Origin: CAWINY01 sp963837635
Lineage (GTDB): Bacteria > Acidobacteriota > Terriglobia > Terriglobales > Acidobacteriaceae
Direction: 5' to 3'
Assembly: GCA_963837635.1 (NCBI GenBank)
Contig: CAWINY010000004.1
Span: 372,001-436,000, forward strand
DNA: 64,000 nucleotides
The translations under genes were made by a program, and so were the position numbers. This document shows, in pieces, positions 52,566-60,402 of this stretch. Each line of letters opens with the position of its first letter. Within the stretch, counting starts at the first letter, position 1. The notes beneath the pieces are model-generated. The model was given only the letters and a program-made list of their open reading frames with translations, had not been told where the DNA came from and did not search any database.

Positions 52566-53951
52566 TCACATGTAGCTGTAGCCGATCCCCAAAGATTCCT
52601 GTTTGCGCTCGATCAGCGTGTTCACCACCCGGTCGAACAGTTGCTGCGCCCCGCGATAGCCGAGGTGCAGAATGCGCTGGCCGCCAACGCGGTCGTGAAT
52701 CGGGAATCCCACGCGCACCAGCGGAATGCCAAGCTGGCGGGCCAGCGATTGCCCCTTGCTGTTGCCGATCACCAGGTCGGGAGCAAGCCCGCCAGCTTCT
52801 TCCGTGACGGACATAAAGTCTGTGCCCTGGCGCACGGCAATTTCGCCGACGACGTCTTGCGTTACATCCGCGATGGCCTGCTTGAGCGAACCGCTTTCTC
52901 CTCCCGATGCGCACAACACCGGCACCATGCCGATCTCGCTGAGGAAGGCTGCAAGGCCGGTAACCAGATCCTCTTCGCCATAGACCACGGCACGCTTGCC
53001 GAATATGTACTTGTGGCCATCCACATAGGAGTCGATGAGCCGGCCGCGCTCCTGTTCGTGCTCTCGTGGGGTGAGGCGGCCGCTGATGCTCTCCAGCATT
53101 TGGAAGAATCGGTCGGTCTCCTGAACGCCAATGGGCAGACCCAAACTGTGGCAAGGAACGCCGAAGCGCTCGGTCAGCAAGCCTCCCGCCGTTGTCTTTT
53201 TGCTTGAGGACATGGCAAGCTCGCGGCCGAACTCGAGCGTCGCGCGGGCGCTTCCCATGGAGCGAATCGCCTCTAGCGGTGTCCCTCCCGCGGGAATCTT
53301 CTGATAGTTGTCCAGCGCGGGACCGTCGAGCGTCTCCGAGTAATCCGGCAGCATGACCGCAGGAATTCCGAAGTCGCGGAAGATCTCCTTCAAGTAACGC
53401 AGGTCGGCTGGAGAGACCATGCCGGGAAAAACGTTGATGTGATCCGACTGCGTTCCGCCTTCCGCCAGCGCGTCCACCACAGCCTTGACCGCCTCGTGGA
53501 ATCCATCCATGTGCGTGCCGCGATAACTCGGGGTCGAGATGTGCACCAAGGCGGGACCGTCCGCGCCGTTGCGTGATTCTTCGTACTCGCGCAGATGCAT
53601 GGCAACGTCATCGCCGATGGTTTCGCTCAGGCAGGTGGTGGCGATCCCGATCAGCGCGGGGTGGTACTGCAGGGTGACGTTGCGCAGCCCGGTGCGCAGG
53701 TTTTCACCGCCGCCGAAGATGGCGCTCGTCTCGCTGAAATTTGAAGCGGCGATATCCATCGGCTCTTTGAAGTGGCTGATGATGTAGCGCCGCATATAAG
53801 TGGCGCAGCCTTGCGACCCGTGCAGGAAGGGCAAGGCGCCTTCGATGCCGCGCACCACCAGGCAGGCCCCCAGCGGCGCGCACAGCTTGCACGCATTGCG
53901 GGTAGAAACGTAGTTCGGCTTCGGAGCCTTGATAACGGGTAACGTGCTCAT
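52566..53951 (-). CDS. nifN: FeMo-cofactor assembly scaffold subunit NifN
   Basis: NifN forms the NifEN scaffold on which NifB-co matures. The 461-residue protein is NifK-like. ACKLCAPLGACLVVRGIEGALPFLHGSQGCATYMRRYIISHFKEP matches the P-cluster region, with partly altered cysteines. It continues with ASNFSETSAIFGGGENLRTGL, IGIATTCLSETIGDDV, STPSYRGTHMDGFHEAVKAV and the C-terminal DRVGGQRILHLGYRGAQQLFDRVVNTLI. Its ATG overlaps the nifE stop (ATGA), so the two subunits are translated in step. Confidence 0.95.
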   Translation of the reverse strand: MSTLPVIKAPKPNYVSTRNACKLCAPLGACLVVRGIEGALPFLHGSQGCATYMRRYIISHFKEPMDIAASNFSETSAIFGGGENLRTGLRNVTLQYHPALIGIATTCLSETIGDDVAMHLREYEESRNGADGPALVHISTPSYRGTHMDGFHEAVKAVVDALAEGGTQSDHINVFPGMVSPADLRYLKEIFRDFGIPAVMLPDYSETLDGPALDNYQKIPAGGTPLEAIRSMGSARATLEFGRELAMSSSKKTTAGGLLTERFGVPCHSLGLPIGVQETDRFFQMLESISGRLTPREHEQERGRLIDSYVDGHKYIFGKRAVVYGEEDLVTGLAAFLSEIGMVPVLCASGGESGSLKQAIADVTQDVVGEIAVRQGTDFMSVTEEAGGLAPDLVIGNSKGQSLARQLGIPLVRVGFPIHDRVGGQRILHLGYRGAQQLFDRVVNTLIERKQESLGIGYSYM

Positions 53952-55312
53952 GCTCGCTCCTCTCCGCCGCTAAGGCGTCGATGCCGTGGCGTTAGCTTCC
54001 AGACCGGACTCATGACCGTGGAGTAGACTTCGCGAGCGAAGTTCACCATCCCGGCGAAGCCCGCCAGCGCTTCCTTGCGTTCGTGGTTGTGATCGCAGAA
54101 ACCCACGCCCAGCTTGTAGGCGATGGGCCGCTCCTTGACCCCGCCGATGAACAGGTCGACTTCCTTTTCCTGGAGAAAGCTGGCGAGTTCCAGGGGATTC
54201 GAGTCGTCCACGATGATGGTCCCCTCGTCGCACAGTTCGCGGAGCTGCTCGTAGTCCTTGCGGGTGCCGGTTTGCGAGCCGACGAGCACGCTCTTCATGC
54301 CAAGCAGGCGCAAGGCGCGGACCAGGGAGAAAGCCTTGAAGGCTCCGCCCACGTAGATCGCCGCCTTCTTGCCCTCCAGGGCGCGCCGGTACTCCGTGAT
54401 TTGCGGCATGATGGCGTCAATTTCTTCTTTGACGATGGCCCGTGTGCGCTCCATCAGCGCCTCGTCTCGGAAGAAGCGCGCCACGTCGTAGAGCGCCTGC
54501 GCCATGTCCTCGATGCCGAAGTACGAGACGCGCAGGGATGGCGTGCCGTAGGTTTCTTCCAATCGCTTGGCGAGGTGCATCATCGAGCCGGAACACTGAA
54601 CCACGTTGACCGCCGCGCCGTGCGCCCGGCGGATGTCGTCCACCCGGCCGTCACCGGTAATGCACGAGACGACCTCCACTCCCATGCGCCGGAAGTACTC
54701 GCGGATGATCCAGATCTCGCCCGCCAGGTTGAAATCGCCAAGGATGTTCAGGCTGAACGGGGTGATGCCCTCGGTGGGCGCGGTCCCGATCAGCTGGTAC
54801 AGGGCCTCGCACGCCGCGCGATAGCCGTCTTTCTTGGTGCCCTTGAAACCCTCCGAGTGCACCGGCAGAACCGGAATGCCTTTCTCCTGGCTGACCCGCT
54901 TGCAGATGGCGTCCACGTCGTCGCCGATAATGCCGACGATGCATGTCGCGTAGATGAAAGCGGCTTTCGGCTTGTGCGCGTCGATCAGTTCGCAGAGCGC
55001 GGCGTACAGCTTCTTCTCTCCGCCGCGGATGACGTCCATTTCCCGCAGGTCCGTGGAGAAGCTGAGCCGGTGCAGTTGCGGACCCGAGGAGAGCGCGCCG
55101 CGAATGTCCCAGGTGTACGACGCGCAACCGATGGGGCCATGCACGATGTGCAGCGCGTCGGCGATGGGGTACAGCACCACGCGCGAACCGCAAAAGACGC
55201 AGGCGCGCTGGCTGACCGATCCGGCCACGCTGGGCTTGCCGCATTCGAGCTGATACGGCTGCTCGCCTTTGCGATAAACCTGATGCTCTCGTCCTTCCAG
55301 AATCTTCGTCAT
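53948..55312 (-). CDS. nifE: FeMo-cofactor assembly scaffold subunit NifE
   Basis: NifE is the NifD-like partner of NifN. The start ATG follows GGAGGG; 454 residues. Motifs are CGKPSVAGSVSQRACVFCGSRVVLYPIADALHIVHGPIGCASYTWDIRG, FSTDLREMDVIRGGEKKL, YATCIVGIIGDDVDAICKRV, and PVHSEGFKGTKKDGYRAACEAL. KKAAIYVGGAFKAFSLVRALRLLGMKSVLVGSQTG and LFIGGVKERPIAYKLGVGFCDHNHERKEALAGFAGMVNFA complete the set. The order nifE-nifN after nifHDK is classical. Confidence 0.96.
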   Translation of the reverse strand: MTKILEGREHQVYRKGEQPYQLECGKPSVAGSVSQRACVFCGSRVVLYPIADALHIVHGPIGCASYTWDIRGALSSGPQLHRLSFSTDLREMDVIRGGEKKLYAALCELIDAHKPKAAFIYATCIVGIIGDDVDAICKRVSQEKGIPVLPVHSEGFKGTKKDGYRAACEALYQLIGTAPTEGITPFSLNILGDFNLAGEIWIIREYFRRMGVEVVSCITGDGRVDDIRRAHGAAVNVVQCSGSMMHLAKRLEETYGTPSLRVSYFGIEDMAQALYDVARFFRDEALMERTRAIVKEEIDAIMPQITEYRRALEGKKAAIYVGGAFKAFSLVRALRLLGMKSVLVGSQTGTRKDYEQLRELCDEGTIIVDDSNPLELASFLQEKEVDLFIGGVKERPIAYKLGVGFCDHNHERKEALAGFAGMVNFAREVYSTVMSPVWKLTPRHRRLSGGEERA

Positions 55313-55331
55313 CGTGAGCCCTCCCCTGTCC

Positions 55332-55445
55332 AGTGGCCGCTGATTTCCGCTGATTGACGCTGATCAGATCGAATGAAGTCTTGACCAAAACACAACAATC
55401 ATTTTCGGATCAGCGTTCATCAGCGTTGATCAGCGCCATCAGCGG
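55332..55445. repeat. Inverted repeat, CGCTGATT family (nifK-nifE gap)
   Basis: GTGGCCGCTGATTTCCGCTG and GATTGACGCTGATCAG face GGATCAGCGTTCATCAGCG, TTGATCAGCG and CATCAGCGGC. The hairpin separates nifK from nifE, and its right end is read through by the frameshifted nifK tail. Confidence 0.75.
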
Positions 55446-56937
55446 CGACGCTTGCCGCACCTCCCCAACAAGCGCTTCGCCCTCCTTGGCCCCCAACTCC
55501 CGTGGCCGCTGGGGCTTCCCCGTACGAGCGCGAAGCGCTTGTTTGGGTTGTGCCTACATCACCAACTCGAAGCTCTCCTCCGGCGATTCGCGGTCCTTGC
55601 GGTCGAGGAATGCAGTTGAGGATTTTTTCCATCAACCGCATCGCCCCGCTGTAGCCGACAGTGGGGAAGTACGAATGCCCCACGCGGTCAAGGATGGGAA
55701 ATCCGTGGCGCACGAAGGGGATGTTCTCGTCGCGCGCGATGTATTTGCCGTAGGTGTTGCCGATCAGCAGATCGACCCCCTCCTGCTTGATCCATTGGTG
55801 CAGCAGGAACATGTCGGCCTGCAATCCGCGCGCGATCTTGATCTCCGGCACGGCATCGCCGATCTCGCGTTTGATTCGGCTTTCGAACTTCGAAGTCGGT
55901 GTGCCGGTCACGACGTAAACCGGCTTCATGTCCAGCGCCACGAGGAACTGGGCAAGCGAGACCAGTTGATCGGGATCGCCGAACAGCGCCACCCGCTTGT
56001 TGTAAAAGTACTGGTGCATGTCGCCCATCATGTCGAGCAGGCGGCCGCGCTCGTCGGTGATGATGTCAGGCACCTTGACCCCGGCCATCACGCGCAAGGT
56101 GTCGATAAACTTGTCAGTCGCCTGTAGGCCGATCGGTAGTTCGAGCCGTTGCCGCGAAACGCCGCACTTTTCTTCCAGCGCATTGCCCGCCTTAGTGGAG
56201 GCCGACTTGCCCAGCGCCAGCGTGCCGATGCTGTCGCCAGAGGTACGAATCTGCTCGACCGTGGCGCCGCCCTTGGGGAAGAAGACGTGCTTGCCGGTCT
56301 GCGGCGCGTCGAGCACATCCGAGGTGTCCGGGTACATCACCACCTTCACGCCCATGCGGTGCGCCAGGCACTTGAGTTCGCGCATGTCGGCGGGTTCAAC
56401 CCAGCCGGGAAGAATGTTGACCTGCTTCTTCTCCTGCTCAGTCGATTCGGCGAAGTAATCCACCAGGGCCTTGCACATGTTGGCGAAGCCGGTCACATGC
56501 GAGCCTACATAACTCGGCGTGTTGGCGTGGATCACGTGCTTGCCTTCGGGCACCTTGCCGTCAGCGCGCGCCTTGGAGATGATCTGCACCATGTCGTCGC
56601 CGATGGTCTCCGAGAGGCACGTGGTGTGCACGGCAATCACCTCCGGGTCATAGACCGTGAACATGGTCTCAATGGCCTGCAGAAGATTGGCCTGGCCGCC
56701 GAACACGGAGGCGCCTTCGGTAAAGGAGCTGGTGCCGGCCATCACCGGTTCTTTGTAATGCCGGGTCAGGGCGCTGCGATGATAGGCGCAGCATCCCTGG
56801 GAGCCATGGCTGTGCGGCAGACAACCGTGCAGTCCCAGCGACGCGTACATCGCCCCAATGGGCTGGCAAGTCTTGGCCGGATTAATGGTCAGCGCGGTGC
56901 GCGCCTTCACATCGCTGGTGGTATGTCGCAACAACAT
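55420..56937 (-). CDS. nifK: Nitrogenase MoFe protein beta chain NifK, frameshifted at its 3' end
   Basis: The beta subunit holds half of the P-cluster: Cys24 (AKTCQPIGAM), Cys49 (HGSQGCCAYHR) and Cys107 (HTTCLSETIGDD). It is the short form, lacking about 46 N-terminal residues relative to A. vinelandii NifK. Conservation continues to LMEKILNCI near the C-terminus, and then the literal frame runs 45 codons into repeat DNA. In the +1 frame the expected end LDRKDRESPEESFELVM appears, with a TAG at 55554-55556. One extra base in TGCATTCCTCGAC near 55607-55611 explains this. The repaired protein would be about 460 residues. Sequencing error, real mutation or programmed shift cannot be told apart here. 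Confidence 0.93.
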   Translation of the reverse strand: MLLRHTTSDVKARTALTINPAKTCQPIGAMYASLGLHGCLPHSHGSQGCCAYHRSALTRHYKEPVMAGTSSFTEGASVFGGQANLLQAIETMFTVYDPEVIAVHTTCLSETIGDDMVQIISKARADGKVPEGKHVIHANTPSYVGSHVTGFANMCKALVDYFAESTEQEKKQVNILPGWVEPADMRELKCLAHRMGVKVVMYPDTSDVLDAPQTGKHVFFPKGGATVEQIRTSGDSIGTLALGKSASTKAGNALEEKCGVSRQRLELPIGLQATDKFIDTLRVMAGVKVPDIITDERGRLLDMMGDMHQYFYNKRVALFGDPDQLVSLAQFLVALDMKPVYVVTGTPTSKFESRIKREIGDAVPEIKIARGLQADMFLLHQWIKQEGVDLLIGNTYGKYIARDENIPFVRHGFPILDRVGHSYFPTVGYSGAMRLMEKILNCIPRPQGPRIAGGELRVGDVGTTQTSASRSYGEAPAATGVGGQGGRSACWGGAASVAADGADQR

Positions 56938-56982
56938 GGCCTTCTCCTTTGACTGAACCCGAACAGCTTGTAGTCAAATCTT

Positions 56983-57063
56983 TTTGTCATTCCGAGCAGA
57001 GCGAGGAATCCCTTTAGTTGCTAGTAGCGATAGCGATTCCTCGCTTCGCTCGGAATGACAAAC
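56983..57063. repeat. Paired inverted repeat, TCATTCCGAGCAGAGCGAGG family (nifD-nifK gap)
   Basis: TTTGTCATTCCGAGCAGAGC and GCTTCGCTCGGAATGACAAA are inverted around a short spacer. The hairpin occupies the nifD-nifK gap, where most diazotrophs have only a short spacer. Confidence 0.8.
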
Positions 57064-57108
57064 TAGGCTCGCTCCGCGCTCGGGCTGACAACGTTATGGA
57101 ACCCGCTT

Positions 57109-58740
57109 TTAATCGGCGGCGGCTTGCTCCGGCGGCGGAGTCTCCTGCTGCCAGGGCGCCTTGATGAAGGACCACACCTTCATATTCACCATGCGGTCGA
57201 TCTCGCGATAGAAGTTGATGGCGCCCTTGAAGCCGGCATACGGCCCTCCGTAGTCATAGCTGTGCAGTTGCTTGCAGGAAATGCCCATCTTCTCCACGGC
57301 ATACTTTTCCTTAATGCCGGCGCAGAAAATCGCGGGCTTGTAGATTTCCAGCAGGCGTTCGGTTTCGTAATGGCTGATGTCGTCGATGATCAGGCGTTCG
57401 TCCTCCATCTCGGGCATCATGCCGTAGTAGTCCTTGAACTCGAGCTCGGCTTCCGCCACCAGCTTCTCCAACTCCTCCGGGCTCTTGCGCGGCCGATAGC
57501 GAAGCTCGTCGGGGTGGACCTCAATTTCCTCAATGTTCTTGCTGTCGGCGTCCACCTTGACGCTCGGCAGAACCTTGCGGCCTTCGTAGTCGTCGCGGTG
57601 GGCGAATTCGTACCCGGCGGCCACGGTGTCCATGCCGATCTCCTTGAACAGCACCTGATAGTGGTGAGCGCGCGAGCCGCCGACGAACAGCATCGCGGTC
57701 TTGCCCTTGCAGCGGGCCTTCACCTCGCCACGCACCACCGCTACCGGCTTCATCTCCTCGGCGATCACCTTTTCCACCCGGGCGGTCAGCTCCGGGTCAT
57801 TAAAGTATTCGGCGATTTTGCGCAGCGCCTTGGCGCAGGCTTCGGCGCCGGTGAAGTTGACCTTTAACCACGGAATGCCAAACTTCTTCTCCAGCATCTG
57901 GGCGACGTAGTTGATGGACCGGTGGCACATGACCACGTTCAGGTCGGCCATGTGGGAGCCGGCAAAAGCATCGTAGGTGGAGTTGCCGCTGAAAGTGGCA
58001 ACCAGGGTGATGCCGCACTTTTCCAGCAGGTCCTCGATGACGAACGCGTCGCCGCCGATGTTGTACTCGCCCAGCATGTTGATCTTGAACTTGCCTTCGC
58101 GCGGGGTTTCGTTGGTCCCCACCACGTGCTTGAAGAGCTGGTTGTTGGCAATGTGGTGGCCGGCCGACTGGCTGACGCCGCGGTAGCCTTCGCAACTGAA
58201 GCCGAAGACGTTAATGCCGAGCTTGTCTTTCATCTCGCGGGCAACGGCGTGCACGTCATCGCCGATCAGGCCCACCGGACAGGTGGAAAATATGGCAATC
58301 GCTTTGGGATGGAAGGTCTCATACGCCTCCTCAATCGCTGCCTTCAGCAGCTTCTCGCCACCGAAGATGATGTGCTTGTCCTGCATGTCGGTGGACAGGC
58401 AGTAGGTGATGTAGTTCGGGTCCTCGGGAGTAGGCGGACGGGTCTGGTTGCGGCGCGTCAGCCAGCTATAGAACCCGCAGCCGATGGGGCCGTGCGTGAT
58501 GCTCAGGATGTCCCGCGTGGGCCCGATGACCACACCCTTGCAACCGGCATAGGTGCATCCACGCTGGGTGATGATACCGGGCGAGGTGCGCACGTTCGCC
58601 TTGATCTCCGGCACCGACCCGTCCTCGCGGTGCTGGTTGACGACCATCTGCTCCGCGCGTTTCTTCCCCAACTTCTTCGGATAGATCTTTACCAGCTCGT
58701 CTTTTACTGCGTGTGGATCCACTGGCCCCGGTGCTGACAT
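57109..58740 (-). CDS. nifD: Nitrogenase MoFe protein alpha chain NifD
   Basis: The alpha subunit carries FeMo-co. The 543-residue protein has P-cluster ligands Cys62, Cys88 and Cys154, catalytic-pocket His195 (RGVSQSAGHHIANN), and FeMo-co ligands Cys272 (VVMCHRSINY) and His493 (KQLHSYDYGGPY). Between about residues 385 and 445 it has an extra charged segment (VKVDADSKNIEEIEVHPDEL and onward), like the insertion of Clostridium-type NifD. With the short NifK, this places the enzyme in the group II/III-like lineage, not the Azotobacter type. The molybdenum form is favoured by the absence of anfG/vnfG and the presence of nifEN. Confidence 0.96.
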   Translation of the reverse strand: MSAPGPVDPHAVKDELVKIYPKKLGKKRAEQMVVNQHREDGSVPEIKANVRTSPGIITQRGCTYAGCKGVVIGPTRDILSITHGPIGCGFYSWLTRRNQTRPPTPEDPNYITYCLSTDMQDKHIIFGGEKLLKAAIEEAYETFHPKAIAIFSTCPVGLIGDDVHAVAREMKDKLGINVFGFSCEGYRGVSQSAGHHIANNQLFKHVVGTNETPREGKFKINMLGEYNIGGDAFVIEDLLEKCGITLVATFSGNSTYDAFAGSHMADLNVVMCHRSINYVAQMLEKKFGIPWLKVNFTGAEACAKALRKIAEYFNDPELTARVEKVIAEEMKPVAVVRGEVKARCKGKTAMLFVGGSRAHHYQVLFKEIGMDTVAAGYEFAHRDDYEGRKVLPSVKVDADSKNIEEIEVHPDELRYRPRKSPEELEKLVAEAELEFKDYYGMMPEMEDERLIIDDISHYETERLLEIYKPAIFCAGIKEKYAVEKMGISCKQLHSYDYGGPYAGFKGAINFYREIDRMVNMKVWSFIKAPWQQETPPPEQAAAD

Positions 58741-58775
58741 GGTTCACTCCTTACAAATGGATTTGTGTTTCCCAT

Positions 58776-58863
58776 CCCAACCAGCGCCGTGCTGGTTGGG
58801 GGCGTGTTGACCGGTGCGCATCGCTTAGCGATAGGCTCCGCATCTGCTCGCCTTTCGCAGATG
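58776..58863 (-). promoter_or_regulatory. Three stem-loops in the nifH-nifD intergenic region
   Basis: The gap contains a perfect 10-bp stem, CCCAACCAGC facing GCTGGTTGGG with a 5-nt loop (58776-58800). It also has ATCGC-TTA-GCGAT (58820-58832) and a 7-bp CATCTGC/GCAGATG stem with a 9-nt loop (58841-58863). A hairpin after nifH commonly stabilises nifH mRNA and lets NifH outnumber NifDK; that role is inferred here. Confidence 0.6.
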
Positions 58864-58884
58864 TGAGATTCTGGCGCCACCGCT

Positions 58885-59766
58885 CTATAGCGCGGCAGCC
58901 GCCGCTTGGGCGGGTGCAGCCGCGACCGGGATACTCGTCGGGTCTTCCGCCAAGCCGAAGTCGATGAGCAGCTTTTCCAGGGTGCTGATCGACAATGGCT
59001 TCGGGATGACGAACATCTTGTTCGCGTCAATGGCGCGGGCCAATTTGCGGTACTCGTCGGCCTGGGGCGCGGCGGGCTTCCAGTCGATCACCGTCTTGCG
59101 ATTGATTTCCGCGCGCTGCACATCGTTGTCACGAGGGACGAAGTGGATCATCTGGGTGCCTAGCTGGCTCGCGAACTCTTCGATCATCTCCCGTTCGTTG
59201 TCGACCTTGCGGCTGTTGCAGATCAGTCCGCCCAAGCGCACGCCGCCGGCGTGAGCGAACTTCACGATGCCTTTGCAGATGTTGTTGGCGGCATACATCG
59301 CCATCATCTCGCCCGAGCACACGATGTAGATTTCCTGCGCCTTGCCTTCGCGGATGGGCATGGCGAAACCGCCGCAGACCACGTCGCCGAGCACGTCGTA
59401 AAAGACATAGTCCAGGTTCTCCGATTCCTTGTAGGCGCCCAGTTGCTCCAGCAAATTGATGGAGGTGATGATGCCGCGGCCGGCGCAGCCCACGCCCGGC
59501 TCCGGCCCGCCGGACTCGGTGCAATAGGTGTTGCCGAAGCCCCTCTTGCGGATGTCTTCCAGGTCCACCTCCTCGCCCTCGTCGCGCAGGGTGTCGAGCA
59601 CCGTCCTCTGCGCCAAGCCGCCCAGCAGCAGGCGAGTGGAGTCAGCCTTCGGATCGCAGCCGACTACCATGACCTTCTTGCCCCATTCCGCTAGGGCGGC
59701 CACGGTGTTCTGAGTAGTGGTGGACTTGCCAATGCCGCCTTTTCCGTAGATCGCAACTTTCCTCAT
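58885..59766 (-). CDS. nifH: Nitrogenase iron protein NifH
   Basis: NifH is the ATP-dependent dinitrogenase reductase. The start is ATG 59766 (MRKVAIYGKGGIGKSTTTQN); the 20-codon upstream extension is not conserved. It has 293 residues. The P-loop is GKGGIGKST (about 8-16), switch II lies at VLGDVVCGGFAMPI, and the [4Fe-4S] ligands are Cys94 (GVGCAGRGI) and Cys131. Arg97, the site of DraT ADP-ribosylation in other species, is present. The C-terminus has an Ala-rich tail (PVAAAPAQAAAAAL). It is first in the HDKENB order. Confidence 0.97.
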   Translation of the reverse strand: MRKVAIYGKGGIGKSTTTQNTVAALAEWGKKVMVVGCDPKADSTRLLLGGLAQRTVLDTLRDEGEEVDLEDIRKRGFGNTYCTESGGPEPGVGCAGRGIITSINLLEQLGAYKESENLDYVFYDVLGDVVCGGFAMPIREGKAQEIYIVCSGEMMAMYAANNICKGIVKFAHAGGVRLGGLICNSRKVDNEREMIEEFASQLGTQMIHFVPRDNDVQRAEINRKTVIDWKPAAPQADEYRKLARAIDANKMFVIPKPLSISTLEKLLIDFGLAEDPTSIPVAAAPAQAAAAAL

Positions 59767-60402
59767 CGTCTTCAACCGTCCTTTTCCTTGATCTTGATGG
59801 AAGCTAATCTCAGTCCTGCCAGGCACTTAGCCTTGCCGGGGCACAACTCGCACAGCGACACACAGATTCCCTATGGGTTCCTGAAGGAACCTTGGTGCCA
59901 AGCGGCCATTGCCGCTTGAGTGGTAAGTTCGGGGGGGGCCACGCGGTTTGCCAGCCGCCCGAGAACGAGTGTTGATGCTTGTTGGGTTGTGCTCGGAACT
60001 GGGAGCATTACGGAGATGCGAAAGGGCTGCATCTCCGGATTCCCCGACGGCGCTTGTGCGCTTGCCGGATAGCAGTCGGGAGGGAGGAGGTCTGAGTCCC
60101 GCTACCCCGACGCCGTGGTCTTAAGAAAGGGTAGTTAATCCCGACGCAAGTAGAGAGTAGCCGGAATGCGGTCCCGAGTCCAATCGAAAGACTGAATGCA
60201 ACCTATAACAAGCACCGATTGTTCATGCAATCTTAATATGTCGATACACGATACAGTGAGCTGCGGGAGCGCTCGGTTCCCCCCGGTTGCTATGCAACTC
60301 GATGCCACCGATAGAAACTTTCGATTGGACGCGCACGGCGCTCGCACCTTAGGCTCACAGCGGGTAGCTAGGCGTTGAGACAGTCGGGAAACGTGTAACC
60401 AT
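59767..60402. promoter_or_regulatory. Divergent nif / GAF-ANTAR control region with multiple stem-loops
   Basis: This 636-bp gap has no gene. Toward nifH it contains hairpins at 60011-60037 (CGGAGATGC facing GCATCTCCG), 59899-59918 (CAAGCGGC facing GCCGCTTG) and 59876-59891 (GGTTCC facing GGAACC). The larger pairing GTCGGGA/CCCCGAC spans about 60076-60110. A weak minus-strand promoter (TTGCAT, 16 bp, TTATAG around 60200-60230) would give a leader of over 400 nt. No TGT-N10-ACA NifA site and no good sigma-54 promoter were found. A TTGGCAC at 59896-59902 lacks the -12 GC. Confidence 0.5.

Noticed and set aside
54083..55357. 424-codon plus-strand frame opposite nifE
   Set aside because: Shadow of nifE; the composition is typical of antisense frames (His, Arg and Val-rich) and there are no motifs.
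59883..59905. TTGGCAC-N5-TTCCT on the minus strand as a sigma-54 promoter for nifH
   Set aside because: The -24 half is good, but the -12 element lacks the essential GC (reads CC), the site overlaps two hairpins, and no NifA activator site is found upstream.
60237..60256. TGT-N11-ACA as a NifA upstream activator site
   Set aside because: The spacing is 11, not 10, it is a single copy, and short matches of this kind are expected by chance in 600 bp.
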